DNA of 64,000 nucleotides from Micromonospora yangpuensis (GCF_900091615.1 NZ_FMIA01000002.1:6369001-6433000), one strand, 5' to 3'; numbered from the stretch's first letter, positions 17,974 to 26,930 are shown. Translations and numbers: made by a program. The notes: generated from the sequence alone by a model not told the origin.

Positions 17974-18522
17974 TCAGCCGATCCGACGGGGACCGCGGGT
18001 CAGGTAGGCGGCAGCTCCGGTGACCGCGAAGACCGCGGCGGTCGTCAGGGCCGCGACGCTGTCCGGTGGTTGGCCCGCCCAGGTGAGCAGGTACAGCGCG
18101 AACGGCTCCGGGATGGCCGGGATGCCGGCGGAGACGCAACCCGTCACGACCGGCAGGGTCCAGGCCAGTCGCCGCCCGAACAGGGTCGCGGCCAGGGCGG
18201 CGAGCCCGGTGAGGCCCGCCGCGTCGCGCAGGACGACGCCGGCCGGGGCGGTGGTCACGACCGTCACCACGGTGGCGGTGAGCACGGCTATCGCGGCCAG
18301 GTGCAGCGCGCGGCGGGGGGCCCAGCGGATCGCCGCGGTCGCCTCCAGGCTGGGGTCCGCCCCGCCGAGGCCGTTGCCCAGGATGGCCACCCCCAGGGCC
18401 AGGGCGAGGGCAGCGGTCGTGACGGCGTGCCGTGGCTCGGCCTGTGCGGCGCCGAACCAGGCGAGGAGGACCATGGCCGGCACCGCCCACAGCACCCCTC
18501 CCGGCACCTCCCGGGAACGCAC
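17974..18522 (-). CDS. Integral membrane protein, possibly missing its start
   Basis: The 182-residue protein has about five hydrophobic segments and no catalytic motif; it resembles actinobacterial membrane proteins encoded next to ABC ATPases and response regulators. The only available start, GTG 18522, is preceded in frame by P-L-L-L-F, which looks like the continuation of the first domain. The true start was probably lost in the deletion that also removed the receiver half of the neighbouring regulator at 18541. Confidence 0.5.
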   Translation of the reverse strand: MRSREVPGGVLWAVPAMVLLAWFGAAQAEPRHAVTTAALALALGVAILGNGLGGADPSLEATAAIRWAPRRALHLAAIAVLTATVVTVVTTAPAGVVLRDAAGLTGLAALAATLFGRRLAWTLPVVTGCVSAGIPAIPEPFALYLLTWAGQPPDSVAALTTAAVFAVTGAAAYLTRGPRRIG

Positions 18523-18540
18523 GAACAGGAGCAGGGGCGG

Positions 18541-19047
18541 ATGCCGAAACTCGACGGCCTCGAAGCGACCCGGCTGCTGGCCGGTCCGGCCGTCCGGAAC
18601 CCGCTGAACGTCCTCATCGTCACGACCTTCGACCTCGACGAGTACGTCTACCGGGCGCTGCGCAACGGCGCCTGCGGATTCCTGCTCAAGGACACCTCAC
18701 CCAACCTGCTGGTGGAGGCGGTACGCGCCGCCGCCGCCGGAACCTCGCTGATCTCGCCGGCGGTGACCGTACGTCTCCTGGCCCACCTCGCTCCCCGCCG
18801 CGACGGCGGGCCGGAGACGGTGGAGACGACGGAGGCGCCGCCCACCGAGCCGCTCACCGAACGTGAGCTCGCGGTGGTCCGACTCGTGGCACACGGGCAC
18901 ACCAACGACGAGATCGCCGGACGGCTCTACGTGACGCTGTCGACTGTCAAGACCCACCTGGCCAACGTGCAGCGCAAACTCGCCGTCCGCAACCGCGTCG
19001 AGATCGCGGCCTGGGCCTGGCGCAACGACGTCAGCTCCCCGACCTGA
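18541..19047 (+). pseudogene. LuxR-type response regulator lacking the first half of its receiver
   Basis: The coding sequence begins at what is normally residue 55-60 of a response regulator, directly in M-P-K-L-D-G-L (the residues that follow the phospho-acceptor Asp). It then continues normally through L-L-K-D-T and a full LuxR HTH (T-N-D-E-I-A ... S-T-V-K-T-H-L). The acidic pocket and phospho-Asp are therefore absent. A 168-residue product could still bind DNA, but without phosphorylation control. Immediately upstream is the 5' end of a membrane-protein gene on the other strand, marking a deletion junction near 18,535. Confidence 0.75.
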
Positions 19048-19076
19048 CCCACGAGCACTACGATGCCCCGCATGGC

Positions 19077-20120
19077 TCAGCTCGCCACGAAGGACAACGA
19101 CGGTACGCCGTGGGCGACGATCAGGTTGGGATCCGTGGCGGTCAGATAGGCCGCACTGGTCACGTACACGGTTCTGCCCTGTACGGCGACCGACGTCGGG
19201 TTCTGCAGGCCGTCGGCCGCGGTCAACAGCGTCGTCGATCGGCCGGTCACGTCGACGCGGACCACGGTGTTCTGGCCGACCAGAGCGGCGATCACCTGGT
19301 CGGTGCCGTCGCCGGTGAAGGCGAAGTCGTCGATGCCGGTCAGGCCACCGGCCCGGACCTCGACCGGCGCCGGCCTGCCGTGGCGTACCGGAATCCGCAG
19401 GAGGGTCCCCTGGTCCAGGTTGGAGGCCCACACCGCTCCATCGCGGACCTTGATGCCGTTGACACCCAGGAAGCCGGTCGAGGCGAGTTCGGGAGCCGAG
19501 GACCAGACCGTCACCGGTCCGCCGGCCTGCCGCACGGTGGAGATGGTGCCGAGCACCGAGTCGGTGATGAAGAAGATCTTGCGGCGTTCGTCGAAGGCCA
19601 GTCCGTTGGGCAGGCCGTCGGCCGGCAACGCGGCGATGCGCCGCGGGGTCCCGCCCGGCCTGAGCCGGTACAGCCCCGTCGAGGCGGCGTCACCGCTGGC
19701 GTACAGGAAATCCACCGTGCCGTCCCGGTGCCGCACGATGCCGGTGGTCAGGGCGAACCCGAGCGCCGGCGTGTTGACGCCGCCGTCGGCAGGAGCGGCC
19801 AGGGTCGCCAGGATACGGATCTTCCCGCCCCGGTCGATCGCGGCGACCTGCCGGGCCCCGGCGAACGTGACGTACGCGGTGCCGTCCGGCGACAACGCGA
19901 TGTTCTCCGGCATCTGCCCCCTGGCCAGGTCGAGGTGCAGCATGATCCGCGAACGGAGCACGGCAGCCGGCGTGGCCGACTGGTCCCGTGCGGCCACGGC
20001 CGGGGTCGGGCCGGTCGGCGACCCGGCCACCGCCGGGGTCGTACCGGTGCTCAGCGCCGCCACGGCGACGAGACCGGCGACCGTGACCGCGATCGGGGCA
20101 TTGATTTTTCTCGTACGCAT
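19077..20120 (-). CDS. Secreted SMP-30/gluconolactonase-like beta-propeller protein
   Basis: The 347-residue protein has a signal peptide (R-T-R-K-I then a hydrophobic run ending P-A-V-A-G about residue 33). A six-bladed propeller follows, with repeated patterns such as P-E-N-I-A-L-S-P-D-G-T and N-G-L-A-F-D-E. The fold suggests a lactonase or a structural propeller outside the cell; the substrate is unknown. The ATG at 20120 is chosen because GGAAAGAAGGAAG precedes it and the signal peptide starts there. Confidence 0.82.
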   Translation of the reverse strand: MRTRKINAPIAVTVAGLVAVAALSTGTTPAVAGSPTGPTPAVAARDQSATPAAVLRSRIMLHLDLARGQMPENIALSPDGTAYVTFAGARQVAAIDRGGKIRILATLAAPADGGVNTPALGFALTTGIVRHRDGTVDFLYASGDAASTGLYRLRPGGTPRRIAALPADGLPNGLAFDERRKIFFITDSVLGTISTVRQAGGPVTVWSSAPELASTGFLGVNGIKVRDGAVWASNLDQGTLLRIPVRHGRPAPVEVRAGGLTGIDDFAFTGDGTDQVIAALVGQNTVVRVDVTGRSTTLLTAADGLQNPTSVAVQGRTVYVTSAAYLTATDPNLIVAHGVPSLSFVAS

Positions 20121-20315
20121 TCTTCCTTCTTTCCTGACTGGGTGACGCTCGGCGATCTGTCGGCCGAGCAGCGGACCAGGCGGCGGAAACCTCTTTCGGG
20201 CACGCGGCACCCGTTCCGCCTTTCCGGAGCTTGAAAACCCGATGATGAGCTGGGCGCGCGAAATGGCCACGCAATTCCCGCCCGATCAGGTACGACGAAC
20301 GAATGGTCGGCGAAG

Positions 20316-21215
20316 CTACCGACCGGTCGGCGTGTCGGCGGTCGTCACCGCGCGGGACGCCGGCTGCCCGGTGACGACGCTGTGCACCAGGAGGGTCATG
20401 GCGGCCTGCGCCGGTGAACCGTTCTCGGTGGTGGCGACCACGACGTGCTGACCCTGGTCGGTCCGGAGGTTCTGCTGGGTGACCCGCATCGTGCCGACCA
20501 GCGGATGCCGCATCACGTACACCGGCTCACCGCCGGACTTCACCCGGTGGTCGGCCCACATGCGGCTGAACTCCGGGCTCTTGACCGACAGTTCACCGAC
20601 CAGCGCCGCCAGGGCCGCGTCACCGGGATGCTGCCCGGACGCCAGCCGCAGGGCGCCGACCACGGCCCGCGCCTTCTCCGGCCAGTCGACGTACAGCTCG
20701 CGGGTGTGCGGATCGAGAAAGACCATGCGGGCCATGTTCGGCCGGTCCTCTGGCAGGTCCGGACCCCGGAAGTCCACATGGCCGGCGAAGAGGGCGTTCC
20801 CGGCCCGGTTCCAGGCCAGCACGTCGCCACGCCGCCCCAGCACCAGCACCGGCGCCTCACCCAGTGCCGCCACGAGCTGACGTACCGCCGGACTGATCCG
20901 CTCCGGCGTCGCTCGCCGGGCGTTGGCCCGGCGGCGGCTGCCGGTGGCCAGGTCGTGCAGGTGCCGGCGTTCCGCCTCGTCCAGCCGCAGGGCGGCGGCG
21001 ATGGCGTCCAGGACCTGCGCGGATGCGTTCGACGACTGCCCCTGCTCCAGCCTGGAATAGTACGAGGAGCTGACCCCGGCGAGCAGCGCCAACTCCTCCC
21101 GCCGGAGTCCGGCCACCCGCCGCCGACCGGGGTAGGTGGTCAGTCCCACATCCGCCGGCCTCAGCTGTGCCCGGCGGGTCTGCAGGAACTCGCCGAGCTG
21201 TCGTTTCGCGTCCAC
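20316..21215 (-). CDS. XRE-family regulator with MmyB-like ligand domain
   Basis: The 299-residue protein has an N-terminal XRE HTH (about 10-75: R-R-E-E-L-A-L-L-A-G-V-S-S-S-Y-Y-S-R-L-E-Q-G) and a C-terminal MmyB-like PAS domain (V-L-A-W-N-R-A-G-N-A-L-F near 130). This architecture is very common in actinomycetes, where these regulators usually control an adjacent oxidoreductase or secreted-enzyme gene. The propeller gene at 19077 is the likely target. The GTG at 21215 gives the standard start for the family. Confidence 0.9.
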   Translation of the reverse strand: MDAKRQLGEFLQTRRAQLRPADVGLTTYPGRRRVAGLRREELALLAGVSSSYYSRLEQGQSSNASAQVLDAIAAALRLDEAERRHLHDLATGSRRRANARRATPERISPAVRQLVAALGEAPVLVLGRRGDVLAWNRAGNALFAGHVDFRGPDLPEDRPNMARMVFLDPHTRELYVDWPEKARAVVGALRLASGQHPGDAALAALVGELSVKSPEFSRMWADHRVKSGGEPVYVMRHPLVGTMRVTQQNLRTDQGQHVVVATTENGSPAQAAMTLLVHSVVTGQPASRAVTTADTPTGR

Positions 21216-21280
21216 GTCACCCAGTATTCGGCCGGCCGGACCGGGTAACCACACCTTGTCAGGGGTAGGCAGGCGTCTGC

Positions 21281-21460
21281 TCAGCCGTCCATACCGCTGA
21301 TGGCCACCTGCACCCAGAGGATCGAGGCTGCGGCGATGCCCAGGAAGGTGAGCGCCGACAGTCCCGACGCGGCGGCGAGGCTCAGGCGCCTGCGGGTCAC
21401 GACGAAGACGGTTGCGGATGCGGCCACTGCGAACAGCGCCAGGTAAGTCGTGAATCCCAT
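21281..21460 (-). CDS. Small two-helix membrane protein
   Basis: A 59-residue open frame (ATG 21460, TGA 21283-21281) encodes two hydrophobic helices (about residues 5-22 and 30-52) separated by T-R-R-R. A GAGAGAAG stretch lies 6-13 bases before the ATG. No family is assigned. The clean two-helix hairpin with a positive-inside loop supports a real gene, possibly in one unit with the XRE gene downstream. Confidence 0.55.
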   Translation of the reverse strand: MGFTTYLALFAVAASATVFVVTRRRLSLAAASGLSALTFLGIAAASILWVQVAISGMDG

Positions 21461-21692
21461 GTTCTGCTTCTCTCTGTCCAGGTGGTTGGCATCGACGAGG
21501 AGACCGGCCGGTCGAGCGCCGTTACGGGGCGTACGGCAGGACCTGCTGGCTCTTTTTCCTCATGCCGTAGAGACTGCCGAACGGAGGCTGCGGCCTCTTC
21601 CGTCCGCGGGCCGGCGTCGGCTCGGCGCTGAGCGGATATCAGGCGCCGCGCCTCATTCGAAAGGTGGAGGCGACCTCACCGCGGCGACCGGG

Positions 21693-22340
21693 TCAGGCGT
21701 CGACCAGCCCGGCCCGCCACGCCCAGGATGCGACCTCGACCCGGTTGCGTACGCCGAGCTTCGACTGCGCGGCAGCCAGGTGGGTCTTGACGGTGGACAC
21801 CGCCACGAACAGTTCACCCGCGATCTCCTGGTTGGTCAGTCCCCGGGCCACCGCCCGTACGACGTCGCTCTCCCGGTCCGTCAGGGCCTCCACCGGTGCG
21901 GTCGTGCGTTGCTGCGGCCGGTGCCGGAAGTGGCGCAGCAGCCGGACGGTGACCTGTGGCGCCACCAGGACGTCGCCGCGTACGGCCGCGCGGACCGCCT
22001 CCACCAGCAGGGCCGGTCCGCAGTCCTTGAGCAGGAACCCGCTCGCCCCGGACTGCAGGGCGATGTCCACGTACTCGTCGTCGTCGAACATGGTGATGAC
22101 GACGACGGCGATCGGATCGGCCACGTCGGGGCCCGCGAGCAGCCGGGTGACCTGGAGTCCGTCCAGGCCCGGCATCCGGATGTCCAGGAGGCACACGTCC
22201 GGGCGCAGCCGACGCGCCGCCTCGACGGCCGCTCGCCCGTCGGCGACGTCGGCCACCACGGTGATGTCCGGCTGGGCCTCCAGGATCATCCGGAACCCGA
22301 CCCGCATCAACTCCTGGTCATCGGCGATCAAGACCCGCAC
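21693..22340 (-). CDS. LuxR/NarL-family response regulator
   Basis: The 215-residue regulator is complete, with acidic pocket D-D near 7-8, phospho-acceptor Asp in L-L-D-I-R-M-P about residue 53, L-L-K-D near 104, and the LuxR HTH (T-N-Q-E-I-A ... S-T-V-K-T-H-L) at 150-210. It lies downstream of the kinase-like gene at 22469 (128 bases) and near the intact kinase at 23802, and is probably phosphorylated by the latter. Confidence 0.93.
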   Translation of the reverse strand: MRVLIADDQELMRVGFRMILEAQPDITVVADVADGRAAVEAARRLRPDVCLLDIRMPGLDGLQVTRLLAGPDVADPIAVVVITMFDDDEYVDIALQSGASGFLLKDCGPALLVEAVRAAVRGDVLVAPQVTVRLLRHFRHRPQQRTTAPVEALTDRESDVVRAVARGLTNQEIAGELFVAVSTVKTHLAAAQSKLGVRNRVEVASWAWRAGLVDA

Positions 22341-22468
22341 TGGCTACCGTCCCGTTCTCGTGACCGCTTCCCGGTGGACACCTGGCAGCCCTCGACTGAT
22401 ACTCGGCGGGACACCCCCGGAGGCCGTCGGAGTTCCCCGCTCAACGAGCACGGATGATACGGGTGGCA

Positions 22469-23644
22469 CTACCGTTCGGCCGGGTACAGCGGCAGGTCGG
22501 CGCTCACCTGCCAGCCGCCGCTCGTGCGGCCGGCGGTGAACCGGCCGCCGAGCAGGCGCACCCGCTCCCGCATGCCGACGAGTCCGAAGCCACCGCGACG
22601 TCTGCCGATCATCCGGGTCACCCTCCCGTCGTCGCGGACCTCGACCCGGACGTACCCCTGCTCGGTCCGTACCGATGCCACGATCTGCCGTGCCCCGGCG
22701 GCATGCCGCCGGGCATTGGACACCGACTCCTGGACGAGGCGCAGTACCGATGTCGCGACCTCGTCGGCCACCGGTTCAGCCAGCTCGACCGTCACCCGTA
22801 CCGGCGGACTGCCGGCCGACGTCATCGCCCGTAGGTCGGCCGACAGGTCGGTGGTCCGGGTCAGCGGTGCCGGCATCCTGCCTTCGCCCGGTTCGCCCGC
22901 ACGCAGCGCGGCGACGAGGTGCCGCATCGAGGACAGCGCCTCGGTACCGGAGCGTTCGATCACCGGCAGCGCCCGGGCGGCCGCGTCGGGGTCCGACGCG
23001 GACCGCTCCTGGGCGGTCTGTGCCTGCTCCATCATCATCCTGACCTGGTACGTCACCACGTCGCGGAGTTCCCGCGCCAGGCCGAGCCGCTCCCGCTGCT
23101 GCACCGCGATGACGGCAGCCCGCCTCGCCCGGTCCCGTTGCCGGTCACGACCCCGCAGATACCACCCGTACGCCACTGGCAGCACCACCACCGCCATGTC
23201 CGACAGCGACACACTCCACCACGGCTCCGGCACCGACCCCGCGGACAGCGACCAGTACTGCGGCCGGAACTGCTCGGCCGCCGCGCCGGCGGCCAGGACC
23301 AACCCGACGAGGCCGGTGGCGACAGCCCCGGAAACCCGCCGGACGACCGCCACGGTGACGATCACCTGCGCGCCGATCTCGGTCATCGCCAGGCCCCCGG
23401 GCACCTCGCCACCGACCGCCCGCAGTAGCGCCGTCGAGAGGACGAGAGTTGCCGCGGCACCGAGCGCCCCGGCGACCGGCCGCGCCTGTGCCAGCAGCGC
23501 CATGGCCGCCATCACGACGATGCCGGGGACCAGCCACCCCCGGCCCGTGGTGTCGAGTTCCCCGGTGATCTGCACGTCGAGCAGGGCCAGGGCCGTCAGT
23601 ACGACGGCCCACGGCAACTGCCGCAGCACCAGCGCCAGCACCAT
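22469..23644 (-). CDS. Sensor kinase homologue lacking the phospho-acceptor histidine
   Basis: The 391-residue protein has six hydrophobic segments in the first 150 residues, a linker, a HisKA_3-like segment and an HATPase domain (N-box Q-E-S-V-S-N-A-R-R-H; D-D-G; G-G-F-G-L-V-G-M lid). The expected A-R-E-L-H-D-V-V reads A-R-E-L-R-D-V-V. Arg194 (codon CGC) replaces His, and the neighbouring A-H-H motif reads T-Y-Q. It therefore cannot autophosphorylate in the usual way, although the ATP site looks intact. It probably works by heterodimerising with the intact paralogue encoded divergently at 23802. Confidence 0.85.
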   Translation of the reverse strand: MVLALVLRQLPWAVVLTALALLDVQITGELDTTGRGWLVPGIVVMAAMALLAQARPVAGALGAAATLVLSTALLRAVGGEVPGGLAMTEIGAQVIVTVAVVRRVSGAVATGLVGLVLAAGAAAEQFRPQYWSLSAGSVPEPWWSVSLSDMAVVVLPVAYGWYLRGRDRQRDRARRAAVIAVQQRERLGLARELRDVVTYQVRMMMEQAQTAQERSASDPDAAARALPVIERSGTEALSSMRHLVAALRAGEPGEGRMPAPLTRTTDLSADLRAMTSAGSPPVRVTVELAEPVADEVATSVLRLVQESVSNARRHAAGARQIVASVRTEQGYVRVEVRDDGRVTRMIGRRRGGFGLVGMRERVRLLGGRFTAGRTSGGWQVSADLPLYPAER

Positions 23645-23801
23645 CGTCTTCTCACCATCCCGCGCGGTACCTCCACACTCGACCGGAGGACACCGGGAAC
23701 CGTACGGCTCCTCGGCACCGCAGCGGAAACCGCTGCGGCACTACCCGTCACCGACGACACCCCCGAATCCGGACCGGTACGAGGACTGTTGTGATTGTGG
23801 T

Positions 23802-24956
23802 GTGAAGCTCGACTGGCGAGATCTGATCACCTGGGACTGGCCCCTGGCCGGGCTGCTCACGATCGCGCTGCTGCTGGACGGTGCGGCGGCGAGCGAGGTG
23901 GGACATTACGACGGGCGGTGGGAGCTGCCGGGTTTCCTCGCGGTGTGTGCCCTCGCGCTGCTGGCGTCCCGCTGGCCGGTCGTCGCGGGCGTCGGTGTCG
24001 TGGTGGTGCTGCTGGCGGGGTCGGTGGTGCTGCGGCTGGCCGGCGTCACGGTCCCCTCCGCCGCGGGCGGACTGGGGGCCGCCGAGGTCGCCGCGGTGCT
24101 GGCCGTCATCGTCGCGGTGGTCCGCCGGTTGTCCAGATCCACCGCCGCCGGCCTGGTGGTGCTGCTCCTGCTCAGCTGTCTGGTGGTCGGGGTGCTACGG
24201 CCGGAGCACCCCGCTGCTCCGCAGGATCTGGGCTGGTCCGGGATCCTGCCGGTGGTGGCCGTTCTCGCCGGATGGTACCTGCGTACGCGCGACGCCCGGC
24301 ATGCGCGGGAGATGCGGGCTGTGACGGTCGCGGCGCAGTTGCGTGAGCGGGTGGCCCTGGCGCGGGAACTGCACGACGTGGTGGCCCACCACATCGGCGG
24401 CATGGTGGTGCAGGCCCAGGCGGCGCAGGCGGTGGCCGTACCTGATCCCGGCGCTCCGGCGCGGGTGCTGCCGGTGATCGAACGTGCTGGCGAGGGTGCC
24501 CTGTCGGCGATGCAGCGGATGGTCGCCATGCTGCAGGACGTCGGCGGGGAACCGGCGTCGCCGACCACTGACCTGCTCGCCGACCTGCGCGCGGCGACAG
24601 TCACCCCGGCAGGCGCCACTGAGGTCCGGTTGGCGGTGGAACTCGCCGAGCCCGTACCGGCGGCGGTCGCGACCACGGTGCTGCGGCTGGTCCAGGAGTC
24701 GGTGACGAACGCGCGGCGCTACGCCGTAGGCGCCCGTGAGATCACCGCGACGGTACGGTCCGCAGACGGGACCGTCCGGGTGCAGGTACGCGACGACGGG
24801 CGACACACCGACCGACCGAGCAGGTCCGGGGGCGGCGGTTACGGCCTGGTCGGCATGCGGGAACGGGTGCACCTGCTCGGCGGCCGGTTCGAGGCGGGCC
24901 GGGTGCCCGGTGCGGGCTGGCAGGTGCTCGCGGACGTGCCGCTGCGGGCCGAGTGA
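23802..24956 (+). CDS. Sensor histidine kinase, NarL/DesK type
   Basis: The 384-residue protein is a paralogue of the one at 22469 (similar membrane-helix order, same linker and lid). It keeps the phospho-acceptor: A-R-E-L-H-D-V-V-A-H-H with His191. The N-box Q-E-S-V-T-N-A-R-R-Y and lid G-G-Y-G-L-V-G-M are intact. The GTG at 23802 is chosen because the first helix region begins right after it and earlier frame sequence is antisense to the neighbouring gene. The regulator at 21693 is its likely partner. Confidence 0.87.
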   Translation: MKLDWRDLITWDWPLAGLLTIALLLDGAAASEVGHYDGRWELPGFLAVCALALLASRWPVVAGVGVVVVLLAGSVVLRLAGVTVPSAAGGLGAAEVAAVLAVIVAVVRRLSRSTAAGLVVLLLLSCLVVGVLRPEHPAAPQDLGWSGILPVVAVLAGWYLRTRDARHAREMRAVTVAAQLRERVALARELHDVVAHHIGGMVVQAQAAQAVAVPDPGAPARVLPVIERAGEGALSAMQRMVAMLQDVGGEPASPTTDLLADLRAATVTPAGATEVRLAVELAEPVPAAVATTVLRLVQESVTNARRYAVGAREITATVRSADGTVRVQVRDDGRHTDRPSRSGGGGYGLVGMRERVHLLGGRFEAGRVPGAGWQVLADVPLRAE

Positions 24957-25049
24957 GCTCCGGGTGGCGGTCACGGACGCCGAGACCGGGTAGCTCAGGC
25001 CGTTGCTCACGGCGCGACCGTCGCTGGGAGAAACGGTGGAGAACACCTG

Positions 25050-25520
25050 TCAGCGCACTGGTCGATCCTCCTTGAAGGCCGCGCGCAGCATGTCGCGGTG
25101 CGTCCGTACGTAGCGGATGTCCGCCTCGTACAGATCGGCGTGCCCTGCCACGATGTGCTGCCGGAACGCCGCGTTGCCGTGACTGGCCTGATCGCGCATG
25201 AAGTCGATGAGCGCCTGCAGTCGGCCCGGGACGACGTCGACGACCTCGACGCCGACGTCCGGCCCGTACGCGCGGCAGAACTCGGGGGTACGCAGCTCCG
25301 GCGTGATCACGTCGGGCACCTCGCCGTCGAGGAACGTGAGTATCTCGTTGCCCTCGATGTCGAAGCCACGTGGCTCCGGCGCGCCGTGGAACCCGTGGTC
25401 ATGGAGGTGCCGCAGGAGCCGGTGAATCGCCGGCGCCGCCGGTGACGCCGGCCGGTGGACGACGTCGCCGTGGCGGCGCACGACGTTCACTCCGCCACGG
25501 AACTCCTGCTGTTCAGTCAT
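25050..25520 (-). pseudogene. Aminoglycoside phosphotransferase-family gene with internal deletion
   Basis: The 156-residue frame keeps the N-lobe of an APH/choline-kinase-like protein (V-V-H-R-P, then G-N-E-I-L-T-F-L-D-G-E-V-P). It then jumps at about residue 85 (F-C-R-A-Y-G) to the C-terminal helices (L-I-D-F-M-R-D-Q-A ... N-A-A-F-R-Q-H). The catalytic H-G-D and metal-binding D-F-D motifs that should lie between are absent. Family members are usually about 260-300 residues. The deletion preserved the frame, so a catalytically dead protein could still be made. Confidence 0.75.
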
Positions 25521-26139
25521 GCGCTGCTCGCTTCCACCGGACCAGGGTCCGGCCGTGGCCGGTTGTACCAGGGCGGGCAGCCGGTGCCGGAAGATCCCGC
25601 AGGGGACCATCGGGTGACAGGCGGCACCACCGTCGGTGACGCACCTCGGCAAGTATCACCGCCAGTGCGATCAGCGCGCCGAGTAGGCCCGTCGCGGCGA
25701 AGCCCCAGGCCGGTGCGGAGGCGTCGATCACCGCCCCGACCAGGGGGGTGCCGAGGGCGGCGATCGACTGCCGGATCACGGAGAAGACCGGGAGTGTGAG
25801 CAGCCCGCCCACGAGCGCGGCACCGAGCAGCACCGGGTACGGCAGGACCGGCGCCGTACCCCAGAACAGCGCCGAGACCGCCGTGGTCAGCAGCAACATC
25901 GGCCGTAGGCCACGCCTGTCGACCAGCCGGCCGAGCAGTGGCGCGCCGAACGCCGAACCGACCGTCAGCACGGCTCCGACCAGTCCGGCGGCGAAGTATC
26001 CGTGACCCAGATCGAGTACGTGCAGCGTCATCGCCACCGCGGTGGCCGCCACCGGCACCCGGGCGAGGATCGCGACCAGCAGCAGGGGCCGCAACCCCGG
26101 CAGCGCGAGCGCGTCGCGGCAAGATCTTACATCCAGCAT
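25513..26139 (-). pseudogene. MFS transporter with large internal deletion
   Basis: The 208-residue frame begins as a standard major facilitator protein (TM1-4, with G-R-L-V-D-R-R-G-L-R-P between TM2 and TM3). Near residue 129 it passes from the TM4/5 region (V-F-S-V-I-R-Q-S-I-A-A-L) straight into a TM11/12-like stretch (P-L-V-G-A-V-I-D-A-S). About half of the usual 400 residues are missing, so transport function is unlikely. It sits next to another internally deleted gene, just outside the left repeat of the biosynthetic island. Confidence 0.7.
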
Positions 26140-26287
26140 GACCGATACCTTCCAGGGTGACCTGCTAACCGGAACTGAGGGATGTCTGCGTCAGATCTCG
26201 TTGCTGACCGACCGGGGTTTCATGGCCACCTGTCGAGCGTTGAGGCGAGGGCGGGCCCGGTGAAGCTGATCGAGTGGCGTCTTACCG

Positions 26288-26336
26288 GACCGCCCGCGAA
26301 TCAGAAGCTGTACAACCCACCCCACCTGCCCGGACA
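26288..26336 (+). repeat. Left copy of the 49-bp direct repeat flanking the island
   Basis: The first 31 bases are identical to 54262-54292 and 16 of the next 18 are also identical, giving 47/49 with no gaps and the same orientation. The two copies enclose the whole phenazine/pyrrole island. The central part reads GAATCAGAAGCTGTACAACC. Confidence 0.9.
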
Positions 26337-26359
26337 GCACGGCAGGCCAAGGCTCACCG

Positions 26360-26391
26360 TGGTGGAGGCGGCGGGGATCGAACCCGCACAT
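26360..26391 (-). other. tRNA/tmRNA 3'-end remnant
   Basis: On the minus strand the segment has a perfect T-arm (GCGGG TTCGATC CCCGC), then a seven-base acceptor strand CGCCTCC, discriminator A and an encoded CCA. The preceding sequence does not contain the complementary GGAGGCG acceptor half or a D-arm, so no complete tRNA exists. It may be a tRNA-Ser or tmRNA 3' end, which is the usual form of an attachment site left by an integrated element. Confidence 0.55.
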
Positions 26392-26597
26392 CCGGAGTGG
26401 TCAGGGGCATCGTCGTGAGGCCACCGCCACTGTGCCCGTCCGGTCGCTTCCGTGCCCTGGTCGTGTGGCGACCCTAACGGTCGCCCACTCCTGCATACCG
26501 GCCGTATTGAGCACCGCGCCGCAAGGCCCGGCCGGCGGACCACACGTCGGCACGACCGCTGATCCGACGCACTGCGGCACCCGACTGTCTCACCGTC

Positions 26598-26930
26598 CTA
26601 CGCGCAGGAGATGCAGTGGCGGGCGAACGGCCGCACGGCGAGTCGCTCCTCGCCGATCGGCTGCTGGCAGCGCTCGCAGATCCCGTAGGTTGCCGCGTCC
26701 ACCCTGAGCAGGGCGTCGTCGACCTCGGCAATCCGTGCCCGCGTTGCGGTGAGTAACGCGATCAGCTGAGCGCGTTCGAAGCCGACGGTGGCACCCTCGG
26801 GGTCGTGTTCGTCGTCGGCGTTCGAATCCCGCGATGCTGTGAAGAGCGCCTTCAGATCCCGCGCCAGCGTCTCCGCCTCGGACTCCGCACTCGCCCGTAG
26901 CCGCAGCAGCTCCTCCCGGACCATCTTCAC
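26598..26930 (-). CDS. TraR/DksA-type zinc-finger protein
   Basis: The 110-residue protein has an N-terminal coiled-coil (about 1-65) and a C-terminal C4 zinc finger, C-E-R-C then C-I-S-C, with the family signature Y-G-I-C-E-R-C-Q-Q-P-I before R-P-F-A-R-H-C. DksA/TraR proteins enter the RNA polymerase secondary channel; actinobacterial short versions are general transcription modulators. It is the first intact gene inside the left repeat and could influence island transcription, but nothing ties it to the pathway. Confidence 0.85.
   Translation of the reverse strand: MKMVREELLRLRASAESEAETLARDLKALFTASRDSNADDEHDPEGATVGFERAQLIALLTATRARIAEVDDALLRVDAATYGICERCQQPIGEERLAVRPFARHCISCA

Larger units (their letters stand above)
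26140..26597. other. Gene-free left junction of the biosynthetic island
   Basis: This 458-base stretch contains no convincing gene. It holds the left 49-bp repeat (26288-26336) and a tRNA/tmRNA-like 3' end (26360-26391). The remainder shows no coding bias that I trust. Small apparent frames here are readings through the RNA-like segment. Confidence 0.6.

Noticed and set aside
26360..26440. A possible complete tRNA on the minus strand near the left repeat.
   Set aside because: T-arm, 3' acceptor strand and CCA are present, but no complementary 5' acceptor, D-arm or anticodon arm can be folded, so only a 3' remnant is reported.
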